Positions 1 to 6,038 of a stretch of DNA of 8,545 nucleotides are shown piece after piece (position 1 is the first letter of the stretch; each line of letters begins with the position of its first letter). A program made the translations under genes and the position numbers. The notes beneath the pieces are model-generated. The model was not told where the DNA came from. It was given only the letters and a program-made list of their open reading frames with translations, and ran no database searches. Where the stretch lies: NCBI GenBank assembly GCA_913061245.1, contig CAJXTO010000062.1:1-8545 (forward strand). The letters are read 5' to 3'. Origin of the DNA: an uncultured Oceanospirillales bacterium. Its GTDB lineage: Bacteria; Pseudomonadota; Gammaproteobacteria; Pseudomonadales; Litorivicinaceae.

Positions 1-44
1 GAACCCGCGCTCGTCAAGAACCTCCAGAAGATGAGGATGAATAA
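1..44 (+). CDS. C-terminal tail of an upstream protein (partial, 5' end outside window)
   Basis: The reading frame starting at base 3 is open from the window edge and ends in TAA at 42-44, directly against the rplI ATG at 45. It encodes 13 residues ending in an acidic stretch (PPEDEDE). In many gammaproteobacteria the gene before rplI is rpsR or a DUF2232-type membrane protein. The acidic tail does not fit basic bS18, so a DUF2232-like or other protein is more likely, but this is inference from position only. The other two + frames are also open for part of this stretch. The zero-gap junction and the overlap of this tail with the rplI Shine-Dalgarno sequence are the reasons for choosing this frame. 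Confidence 0.4.
   Translation, partial: TRARQEPPEDEDE
33..37 (+). promoter_or_regulatory. Ribosome binding site of rplI
   Basis: GAGGA lies 7 nt before the ATG at 45, inside the last codons of the upstream frame. It supports the ATG at 45 as the rplI start. Confidence 0.6.
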
Positions 45-491
45 ATGGAAGTAATTCTGCTTGAGAAAGTCGGTAAGCTCGGTGCTCTCGGTGACCGTGT
101 CACTGTGAAAGGCGGTTACGCTCGTAACTTCTTGCTCCCACAGGGCCGCGCCGTATTGGCAAACGAAGCAAACATTGCCGAGTTTGAAACACGTCGTGCA
201 GAGCTTGAGAAAGCCGCGCAAGAGCAATTGGATGCAGCAACAGCCCGTGCTGAGAGCTTGAACGGAAAAACAGTTGCGATCACAGCGAAAGCTGGTGATG
301 AAGGCAAGCTGTTTGGTTCAATCGGTACACGTGATATCGCTGAAGCAGCTGAAGCAGCTGGTTTGACACTGGACAAGAGTGAAGTACGTCTTCCTGAAGG
401 TCCATTGCGTACCACTGGCGAGCACGAAGTGCAGTGTCAGGTTCATGCTGAAGTGTTTGCAACCATTACAGTTGCGATCACTGGAGAGTAA
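45..491 (+). CDS. rplI: 50S ribosomal protein bL9
   Basis: bL9 binds 23S rRNA near the base of the L1 stalk and helps maintain reading-frame fidelity. The 148-residue product is close to the usual length of about 149. The N-terminal RNA-binding domain carries the family signature at residues 23-36 (GGYARNFLLPQGRA). A long charged connecting helix follows at about 41-75. The C-terminal domain contains GKLFGSIGTRDIAEA and the RTTGEHEV segment, close to the E. coli protein. The ATG at 45 has a good Shine-Dalgarno sequence and gives the canonical MEVILLE start. The gene is followed after 3 nt by efp, so the two are probably co-transcribed. In E. coli rplI sits with rpsF-priB-rpsR and not next to efp, so the rplI-efp junction is a local arrangement. 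Confidence 0.97.
   Translation: MEVILLEKVGKLGALGDRVTVKGGYARNFLLPQGRAVLANEANIAEFETRRAELEKAAQEQLDAATARAESLNGKTVAITAKAGDEGKLFGSIGTRDIAEAAEAAGLTLDKSEVRLPEGPLRTTGEHEVQCQVHAEVFATITVAITGE
483..488 (+). promoter_or_regulatory. Ribosome binding site of efp inside the end of rplI
   Basis: GGAGAG occupies the last two sense codons of rplI, 6 nt before the efp ATG at 495. The strong site fits the need for abundant EF-P and places efp translation in the wake of rplI translation. Confidence 0.7.
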
Positions 492-494
492 TTC

Positions 495-1070
495 ATGGCG
501 TCGTTCTCAACTAACGAGTTCAAATCAGGCCTGAAAGTATTGATTGATGGCGACCCTTGCACGATCGTTGAAAACGAGTTTGTGAAGCCAGGAAAAGGTC
601 AGGCGTTTAACCGCGTTAAGATCAAAAACCTGAAAACGGGTCGTGTCGTCGAAAAGACTTTTAAGTCAGGAGACTCGGTTGAGGCGGCTGATGTGATCGA
701 TCTCGACATGGAATTTTTATATGCCGATGGCGAGTTCTATCACTTCATGATGACCGACGGTTCATTTGAGCAGCACGCAGCCGATGCAAAAGCTGTCGGT
801 GATGCCTCCAAGTGGCTTAAAGAGCAAGAGACTTACATCATTACGCTATTTAACGGCGCGCCTTTAGCGGTAACACCTCCAAATCACATCGAGTTGGAAG
901 TTGTTGAAACAGATCCTGGCCTTAAGGGTGATACAGCGCAAGGTGGTTCGAAGCCTGCGACTCTATCAACAGGCGCTGTCGTGAACGTGCCACTCTTCAT
1001 CGAAATCGGTGAAGTGCTCCGTGTTGATACACGGACTGGCGATTACGTCTCTCGCGCTACGAAAAAATGA
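495..1070 (+). CDS. efp: Translation elongation factor P
   Basis: EF-P enters the ribosomal E site and rescues ribosomes stalled on consecutive prolines. The product has 191 residues (E. coli 188) with the three expected beta-barrel domains: about 1-65 (KOW-like), 66-127 (OB) and 128-191 (OB). The modified loop reads EFVKPGKGQAF, with Lys34 in the same position as the lysine that receives (R)-beta-lysine in E. coli. The C-terminus (VDTRTGDYVSRATKK) carries the conserved EF-P signature. The ATG at 495 gives the canonical N-terminus and has a strong Shine-Dalgarno sequence. The stop codon overlaps the start of epmA, which encodes the ligase expected to modify Lys34, so substrate and modifier are translationally linked. 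That this EF-P is beta-lysylated is inferred from the loop and the neighbour. Confidence 0.98.
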   Translation: MASFSTNEFKSGLKVLIDGDPCTIVENEFVKPGKGQAFNRVKIKNLKTGRVVEKTFKSGDSVEAADVIDLDMEFLYADGEFYHFMMTDGSFEQHAADAKAVGDASKWLKEQETYIITLFNGAPLAVTPPNHIELEVVETDPGLKGDTAQGGSKPATLSTGAVVNVPLFIEIGEVLRVDTRTGDYVSRATKK

Positions 1071-2014
1071 TGGGTCGGCCAACGGCCACAAAGACCATCC
1101 TCGAAGCCCGCGCCAGTTTACTGTCCGGGCTTCGTTCGTTTTTCGAGGCAAGACAATCGCTCGAAGTCGATGTCCCCGCGATTGCCAAAGCCCCAGCATC
1201 TGATCCGTGGCTTGATAGTTTTACCGTCAGCGACCCAGCGGGATTGCATGTTGGTTATCTGCTCACCTCCCCAGAGACTTATCTGAAACGTCTGTTATCA
1301 GAGTACCAATGCCCCATGCATGCGATTGGCAAAGCCTATCGCGCTAATGAAGAGGGATCTGAGCACGCGATTGAGTTCACGATGCTCGAATGGTACCGGC
1401 CAACAGCGATTCGTCCTTTTCAGACGATGGTGTCTGAAATCCAAGATTTGATCGAAACCCTGACCGAATGTGGGCGGCCCGAAGTGATCTCTTACAAGGA
1501 CATTTTTGAGGCGACCTATGGATTGAATCCACACCAGGCGGAGGCCGTGGAATTAGTTGGCTTCGCAAGTAATTTGCTCGGCCCTAAGGCGGCCGCTTCG
1601 CTGGATTTGGATAGTCTCCTCAACGTGCTCTTTGCAACTGAGATTGAGCCACATTTGACCAACCACATTGTGATTGATTTTCCTGCGATTCAGTCCGCAC
1701 TTGCTCGCGTTGAATCAGATGGTGCGGACACAGTTGCAAAGCGTGCTGAGTTGTATATCGGTGGCAGTGAAATCGCTAATGGCTACCATGAATTGACTGA
1801 CCCGATTGAGCAAGCAGCTCGATTTGATGAGGACAACCGACGTCGCGAGTTGCTGCACCGACCGTCTGTGCCCAAAGACGATGCCTTGATTGATGCATTG
1901 ACGTCTGGTTTGCCAGAGAGCTACGGTGTTGCCTTAGGTGTTGATCGACTACTCAAGGTGATGACACAGTCAAAAACACTGTCAGAGTGCATGACATTTA
2001 CAGGACATTTATGA
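1067..2014 (+). CDS. epmA: Elongation factor P--(R)-beta-lysine ligase (EpmA/GenX/PoxA)
   Basis: This lysyl-tRNA synthetase paralogue transfers (R)-beta-lysine onto Lys34 of EF-P rather than onto tRNA. The 315-residue product consists only of the class II catalytic core and lacks the N-terminal anticodon-binding domain of LysRS, as expected for EpmA. Visible landmarks are TSPE at 67-70, motif 2 at about 89-112 ending in EFTMLEWYRP, the GGSEIANGYHELTD substrate-pocket segment, and motif 3 containing GVALGVDRLL near residue 290. Motif 2 reads HAIEFT where E. coli EpmA and LysRS have HNPEFT, a modest change. The start overlaps the efp stop (ATGA). A second ATG follows at 1070. No clear Shine-Dalgarno is present, so translation probably depends on re-initiation after efp. 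The partner beta-lysine synthase EpmB is not encoded in this window. Confidence 0.95.
   Translation: MMGRPTATKTILEARASLLSGLRSFFEARQSLEVDVPAIAKAPASDPWLDSFTVSDPAGLHVGYLLTSPETYLKRLLSEYQCPMHAIGKAYRANEEGSEHAIEFTMLEWYRPTAIRPFQTMVSEIQDLIETLTECGRPEVISYKDIFEATYGLNPHQAEAVELVGFASNLLGPKAAASLDLDSLLNVLFATEIEPHLTNHIVIDFPAIQSALARVESDGADTVAKRAELYIGGSEIANGYHELTDPIEQAARFDEDNRRRELLHRPSVPKDDALIDALTSGLPESYGVALGVDRLLKVMTQSKTLSECMTFTGHL
2001..2006 (+). promoter_or_regulatory. Ribosome binding site that fixes the orn start
   Basis: CAGGAC, with an AGGA core at 2002-2005, lies 5 nt before the ATG at 2011. The frame also contains an upstream GTG at 1987, but it has no comparable site and would add eight residues absent from known Orn proteins. 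Confidence 0.6.
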
Positions 2015-2559
2015 AAGACGCGTTGAATTTAATTTGGATCGATTTGGAAATGACGGGGCTCTCACCTGAAAACGACCGAATCATCGAGATCGCGACGGTT
2101 GTCACTGATAAAGATTTGAATGTCCTTGGTGAAGGTCCTGTGTATGCGATCAGTCAGCCGCAAGCAATGCTTGATGGCATGGATGAGTGGAATACGCGGC
2201 AGCACGGTAAGTCAGGGCTTACGGAACGTGTGCAGAAATCGAGCATTACAGAAGACGAGGCAGAGGCAAAGACCATCGAGTTTTTGAGCGAGTTTCTAGA
2301 TCCGCGTCAGTCTCCGATGTGCGGCAATTCAATCTGCCAGGATCGCCGGTTTTTAGCCCGCTACATGCCAAAACTCGAGGCATTCTTTCACTATCGCAAT
2401 CTCGATGTATCAACACTGAAAGAGCTTGCAAGGCGATGGAATCCAAAAGCATCTGAAGGACTCGTGAAATCCGGCCAGCATCTGGCACTTGCTGATATCC
2501 ATGAGTCGATCGATGAACTTAAGCATTACCGGACTCATTTTCTGAAGCTCGATTCTTAA
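2011..2559 (+). CDS. orn: Oligoribonuclease, DEDDh 3'-5' exonuclease
   Basis: Orn degrades 2-5 nt RNAs, above all dinucleotides, to mononucleotides. It completes RNA decay and also removes pGpG from cyclic-di-GMP breakdown. The 182-residue product matches E. coli Orn (181). Exo I is WIDLEMTGL with D11 and E13, Exo II is GNSICQDRRF with D111, and Exo III has H157 and D162. The HYRNLDVSTLKELARRW segment is characteristic of this family. The start at 2011 overlaps the epmA stop (ATGA), has an AGGA site, and gives the standard N-terminus MKDALNLIWIDLEM. The last 41 nt overlap the 3' end of queG on the opposite strand. Orn, RsgA and EpmA are neighbours in E. coli too, but rsgA and psd are missing here. 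Confidence 0.97.
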   Translation: MKDALNLIWIDLEMTGLSPENDRIIEIATVVTDKDLNVLGEGPVYAISQPQAMLDGMDEWNTRQHGKSGLTERVQKSSITEDEAEAKTIEFLSEFLDPRQSPMCGNSICQDRRFLARYMPKLEAFFHYRNLDVSTLKELARRWNPKASEGLVKSGQHLALADIHESIDELKHYRTHFLKLDS

Positions 2560-3610
2560 GGCGAGACACGGCCCAATCGATGTGCTCATCCAGTACGCTG
2601 CCATGATTGCCACGTTTGAGTCCTAAAACCTCAACGGTTTGCGTGATATGACTCACGCTGTTGCCGAGCCCGATGGCAATATTTTCAAGAAATTTTACAT
2701 AGCCCGCACGTCGCAGCGGACTTCCCTCGGTTTTCGAGAGAAACTCTTCCTCGCTCCATTGAAACAGATCAATCAGTGATTGGTTATCCAGTGCATGTCT
2801 TGGAGCAAATGCTGGGTCCCCAACAGATGCATATCGGTTCCATGGGCAAACCAACTGACAGTCATCACATCCAAAGACCCGATTGCCCATGGGAGCCCTC
2901 AATTCTTCGGGGATAGGCCCTTTATGCTCAATCGTTAAATAACTAATACATTGCGTCGCATCGAGCTGGTACGGCTCGGGAAACGCATTTGTTGGGCATA
3001 TATCGAGGCAGGCAGTACAAGACCCGCACCGGGACTGCTCTATTTTGTGGGTGAGAGGTAAAGGGCAGTCAGTGAGTAGTTCACCTAAAAAAAACCAACT
3101 TCCTGCGCTGCGTGACAATAAAAGTGTGTGCTTGCCAATCCATCCGAGCCCTGCCTTTTCTGCCAAGTGCTTTTCGAGAATGGGTGCCGAGTCTGAAAAT
3201 ACTCGAAAACCATGAGGCTGGATTTCATTTGCGAACCAGTCACCGAGGTGCTTTAAGCGCTTACGCATCAGTTTGTGATAATCGCGACCGAGTGCGTAGC
3301 GTGAAATGTATGCCTTATCAGGATCATTCAAAATATCGATGCAGTCAGTATTTTCAGGCAGATAGTCGAGTCTGACAGAAATAATCCGCTGAGTTCCTTC
3401 AACGAGGCGTGTGGGGTCTTTCCTGAGGTCCAAATGGCGCTCGAACCATTCCATGGATCCGTGAAATCCCGACTCAAGCCATGCTTCTAAGAAGGGGACG
3501 TGCTTAGAGACATCGGGATCAGTGATTCCGATGGAGGTGAAGCCAAGCTCTCGCGCTTTAGCCTCAAGCTTTGCGAGAACTTCATCAGATTGGTGCCAAG
3601 ATCCGTCCAT
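2519..3610 (-). CDS. queG: Epoxyqueuosine reductase
   Basis: QueG is a cytoplasmic cobalamin- and iron-sulfur-dependent enzyme. It reduces epoxyqueuosine to queuosine at position 34 of tRNAs with GUN anticodons, the last step of the pathway. The 363-residue product has the expected order: an N-terminal cobalamin-binding reductase domain with YALGRDYH near 105-112 and DSAPILEKHLAEKAGLGWIGK at 140-160, where D140 aligns with the proposed catalytic aspartate. A double 4Fe-4S ferredoxin region has C195, C198, C201 and C205 plus C221, C248, C251 and C255 (GCDDCQLVCPWN). A C-terminal HEAT-like tail contains GSPLRRAGY. The ATG at 3608-3610 is the first in frame and gives a normal N-terminus, but no clear Shine-Dalgarno precedes it. 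The gene is transcribed against both + strand groups, overlapping orn at its 3' end and facing tsaE at its 5' end. Confidence 0.96.
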   Translation of the reverse strand: MDGSWHQSDEVLAKLEAKARELGFTSIGITDPDVSKHVPFLEAWLESGFHGSMEWFERHLDLRKDPTRLVEGTQRIISVRLDYLPENTDCIDILNDPDKAYISRYALGRDYHKLMRKRLKHLGDWFANEIQPHGFRVFSDSAPILEKHLAEKAGLGWIGKHTLLLSRSAGSWFFLGELLTDCPLPLTHKIEQSRCGSCTACLDICPTNAFPEPYQLDATQCISYLTIEHKGPIPEELRAPMGNRVFGCDDCQLVCPWNRYASVGDPAFAPRHALDNQSLIDLFQWSEEEFLSKTEGSPLRRAGYVKFLENIAIGLGNSVSHITQTVEVLGLKRGNHGSVLDEHIDWAVSRLKNRASENESGNA

Positions 3611-3651
3611 GACCGGTACACTACCAGAGTAATCGCGAACCGGAATCCTCG
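3611..3651. promoter_or_regulatory. Divergent queG/tsaE intergenic region
   Basis: This 41-nt spacer is the only non-coding gap of more than about 10 nt in the window and separates two divergent starts. Promoters for queG and for the tsaE-amiB-HD-mutL group must lie here or extend into the coding ends. I found no convincing -35/-10 pair. TACACT at 3617-3622 is a weak -10 candidate for tsaE without a partner at normal spacing. ACCGGT at 3612-3617 is a short palindrome with no assigned role. A regulatory function is inferred from gene orientation. Confidence 0.4.
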
Positions 3652-4119
3652 ATGCGCATAGAATTAATCGATGAGTCGATGACTAGAAAGCTTGGCAAGG
3701 CTCTAGCGAAGAGCTGTCCAAAAGCCCCATTTCTGGTCACATTGACTGGAAATTTGGGAGCCGGTAAGAGTCACTTGGCCCGTGCTTTTTTAAAAAAGCT
3801 CGGTGTAACTGATGCGATTCCGTCGCCGACCTATACCCTCTGTGAAACCTACCCGATCAGCAAAAAGCTGACTGTTTCTCATATGGACTTGTATCGCTTG
3901 GAAGATCCTGAAGAGCTTGAATTGATGGGTTTTCGCGATATGTTGGATGGCCAGGGATTACTCATTGAGTGGCCTGAGCGAGCGGGTCCTTTGCTACCAG
4001 CGCCTGACTTGGATGTGCATTTAATTTGGCATGATGAAGGTCGAATGTGTGCACTGTCGGCACAATCCAATAAAGGGGATCAATGGTTGTCTGAGTTGAA
4101 GGTTCCTAAAGCCGAATGA
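3652..4119 (+). CDS. tsaE: tRNA threonylcarbamoyladenosine biosynthesis ATPase TsaE
   Basis: TsaE is the P-loop ATPase that works with TsaB and TsaD to place threonylcarbamoyl on A37 of ANN-decoding tRNAs. The product has 155 residues, normal for the family. Walker A is GNLGAGKS at 33-40, where the family often has GDLGAGKT. SPTYTL (58-63) is the switch-like segment, HMDLYRL (77-83) holds the conserved aspartate D79, and LIEWPER (104-110) holds E106 and W107. The ATG at 3652 places the N-terminus as in E. coli TsaE; only a weak GGA lies upstream. A second ATG (3679) would cut into the first strand. In E. coli tsaE follows nnr and precedes amiB-mutL. Here nnr is absent and queG is divergent, but the tsaE-amiB junction is kept as a 4-nt ATGA overlap. 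Confidence 0.96.
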   Translation: MRIELIDESMTRKLGKALAKSCPKAPFLVTLTGNLGAGKSHLARAFLKKLGVTDAIPSPTYTLCETYPISKKLTVSHMDLYRLEDPEELELMGFRDMLDGQGLLIEWPERAGPLLPAPDLDVHLIWHDEGRMCALSAQSNKGDQWLSELKVPKAE

Positions 4120-5441
4120 TTCGATTACTGACCACAATTTTCGCTGCTTTCTTTGCTGCATCAGTTCATGCCATTGATTTGAAATCTGTACGGTCGTCAG
4201 CTGATCAGGACAGTTCTCGTGTGGTACTTGAGCTATCTGGTAAGCCGAAGTTCTCTCATTTCAATCTCAATAATCCGAGTCGACTGGTTCTCGATATCAA
4301 CAATCTGAGTACAAGAACTCTTCAGTCTTTGGATTCAATTGATGACTCTCGGATCAAGCGTGTACGTAGTTCGGCACGCGGAAACGGTAGTCGTTTGGTG
4401 TTCGATTTGAGTGGAGACTACCGATCGAATGTTTTTGCGTTGGGCCCGAAGGGACGTTATCCGGATCGCTTGGTCATTGATGTTGTCGGCTACGTGGCTG
4501 GTGAAAAAGCATCAGTTCGGACTACGTCAGTCAGCGACACTGCCGAGCCACCGGTTGAGAAGCGCGATATTGTCGTGGCCATTGATCCAGGCCATGGAGG
4601 CAAGGACCCAGGCGCTTCGTCTTATGGGGTGGTTGAGAAGAAAGTGGTGTTGCAAATTGCCAAGCGGCTCGCAAGACGATTTCAGAGTGAGCCTGGCTAT
4701 CGTGCAGTCCTCACGCGTGACGATGATCGCTTTATTGTGTTGAAAGATCGTCCTCGGATTGCACGGGAGGCGGGTGCTGACTTCTTCGTATCAATCCATG
4801 CAGATAGCTTTCCTAAGAATCGTAATGTCCGTGGAACTGGGGTGTATGCATTATCCTTAAGAGGAGCAAACTCAGAACTATCGCGCTGGTTGCAGAATAC
4901 AGAAAACGCAGATGACCTTGCCGGTGGTGTTGATTTGGGTGACGTCGACAATGATACGCGCCAAGTCTTGTTGAATATGTCGATGGAATCGGCAATTCGG
5001 ATTTCAAAGCAAGCCGGTGAGGGTGTACTAAGCGATTTGAAAGATGCAGGACGAGTTCATAAAAAGCATCTTGGGCTCGCCAATTTTGTCGTCCTTCGAA
5101 GTCCTGATATTCCATCACTGTTGATCGAGACGGGCTTCTTGTCGAATCGCTCCGATGCGAAACGACTATCGAGCTCACGTGAGCAAGAAAAAATTGCCGC
5201 TGCAATTTTTGAAGGCATTAAACGATATTTCGAAAAGAGTCCGCCTGCGAATACCTTCGTTGCCTGGCGTAAGCAAAACGCGGGCAAACGCATGACCATC
5301 GAAGTGAAACGTGGCGATACACTATCGGAGATTGCTGCAAGGTACGGTCTGTCCCTTCAAGCTTTGAAAGAACTCAATGGACTTGAGACGAATGTGATTC
5401 ATCTGGGTCAAAAGCTAGAGGTCCCGGTGTCCTCGCGGTAG
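4116..5441 (+). CDS. amiB: Periplasmic N-acetylmuramoyl-L-alanine amidase, AmiB type (AMIN, Amidase_3, LysM)
   Basis: This zinc amidase cleaves the amide bond between N-acetylmuramic acid and the stem peptide to split septal peptidoglycan during daughter-cell separation. The 441-residue product begins with a Sec signal peptide with a likely cut after SVHA (residue 19). An AMIN domain (about 20-125) for septal targeting follows, then the Amidase_3 domain from about 152 to 372. Zinc ligands are H160 (in DPGHGG), E175 and H228 (SIHAD), and the catalytic glutamate is E338 (IETGFLSN). The insert at about 265-315 corresponds to the regulatory helix region that keeps such enzymes off until an EnvC/NlpD-type activator binds. 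A single LysM (about 394-438) ends the protein. Length, Sec signal and LysM resemble E. coli AmiB more than Tat-exported AmiC. The start overlaps the tsaE stop. Confidence 0.94.
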   Translation: MIRLLTTIFAAFFAASVHAIDLKSVRSSADQDSSRVVLELSGKPKFSHFNLNNPSRLVLDINNLSTRTLQSLDSIDDSRIKRVRSSARGNGSRLVFDLSGDYRSNVFALGPKGRYPDRLVIDVVGYVAGEKASVRTTSVSDTAEPPVEKRDIVVAIDPGHGGKDPGASSYGVVEKKVVLQIAKRLARRFQSEPGYRAVLTRDDDRFIVLKDRPRIAREAGADFFVSIHADSFPKNRNVRGTGVYALSLRGANSELSRWLQNTENADDLAGGVDLGDVDNDTRQVLLNMSMESAIRISKQAGEGVLSDLKDAGRVHKKHLGLANFVVLRSPDIPSLLIETGFLSNRSDAKRLSSSREQEKIAAAIFEGIKRYFEKSPPANTFVAWRKQNAGKRMTIEVKRGDTLSEIAARYGLSLQALKELNGLETNVIHLGQKLEVPVSSR

Positions 5442-5450
5442 CATGTGATC

Positions 5451-6038
5451 ATGAAGTCCATGCAATTTGATATTCGTAATCTGCCATTTGCTGGTACGGT
5501 CACTCGTTGGCACTCCGTCAATTGTCACCGCTATCCATCAGTCGCCGAGCATTCATGCTTGGTGGCTTTGTATGCACGTGAAATCGCCTCACGGGTATAC
5601 CCTGATCTTTCATCAGAAGATCAGGTGCTACTGTATGAGCTTGCTTTGATGCACGACTTATCAGAGGTTGTTACCGGGGACATGCCGTCTCCAATTAAAC
5701 GGCAATTGAAGAATGTTTTCCCGCCAGGTGAGTCGCCAATCGATAAGCTTGAAGCATCGATTTGTCCGGATGCTGCGTCTCGTGAGCATATTGCGAAAAC
5801 TGAGCGTCCTCATATTTATTTCTGTATGAAACTATCAGACATTCTGGATGCGATGGTGGTGATTAAGCAGGAAGGGAAAGGCCCTGTCGCAAAGCTCATC
5901 GAAGAAGAGCGTACGGAGGCGTTTGAGGCGCTTCTTGTAAAAGCACAAACTGAATGCCCTGAGGGTGATTGGTCGCGCGCTCATGAAGTTCGAGAGGCAG
6001 TGATGAGTCTCACACACGTGCAAATTGATGAAATCTAA
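5451..6038 (+). CDS. HD-domain nucleotide phosphohydrolase, YfbR-like 5'-deoxynucleotidase family
   Basis: The 195-residue product is a single HD domain. Metal-binding candidates are H34 (SVAEHS), H68-D69 (MHDLSE) and D130 (KLSDILDA). E72 and D77 in SEVVTGDMPSP match the E. coli YfbR active-site layout almost position for position, and R19-W20 corresponds to the R-W pair that reads the substrate there. YfbR removes phosphate from 5'-deoxynucleoside monophosphates. Phage-type HD dNTP phosphohydrolases such as DatZ share a similar RWH...AEHS layout, so the substrate could be dNMP or dNTP. The frame also has GTG at 5445 and ATG at 5460. ATG 5451 is preferred, but no clear Shine-Dalgarno distinguishes them. 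The gene starts 9 nt after amiB and overlaps mutL, positions where E. coli has no gene. Cytoplasmic; no membrane segment is seen. Confidence 0.8.
   Translation: MKSMQFDIRNLPFAGTVTRWHSVNCHRYPSVAEHSCLVALYAREIASRVYPDLSSEDQVLLYELALMHDLSEVVTGDMPSPIKRQLKNVFPPGESPIDKLEASICPDAASREHIAKTERPHIYFCMKLSDILDAMVVIKQEGKGPVAKLIEEERTEAFEALLVKAQTECPEGDWSRAHEVREAVMSLTHVQIDEI

Noticed and set aside
339..356. Two tandem copies of GCTGAAGCA in rplI
   Set aside because: It encodes an alanine/glutamate helix in the C-terminal domain of bL9 and keeps the normal length; chance codon reuse explains it.
116..415. 99-codon open frame on the - strand inside rplI
   Set aside because: It lies wholly within a well-supported bL9 gene, is low-complexity (Ser/Ala rich) and has no recognisable motif; it mirrors the + strand codon pattern.
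1987..2010. Upstream GTG start for orn
   Set aside because: It would add eight residues not seen in Orn proteins and lacks a ribosome binding site, while ATG 2011 has AGGA at good spacing and the family N-terminus.
3612..3617. ACCGGT palindrome in the queG/tsaE gap as an operator
   Set aside because: Six bases are too short to claim a binding site, and no second copy or spaced half-sites are seen nearby.
4813..5205. 130-codon open frame on the - strand inside amiB
   Set aside because: It lies fully under the catalytic domain of the amidase, is rich in His/Ser/Arg without any domain-like pattern, and has no separate start signals.
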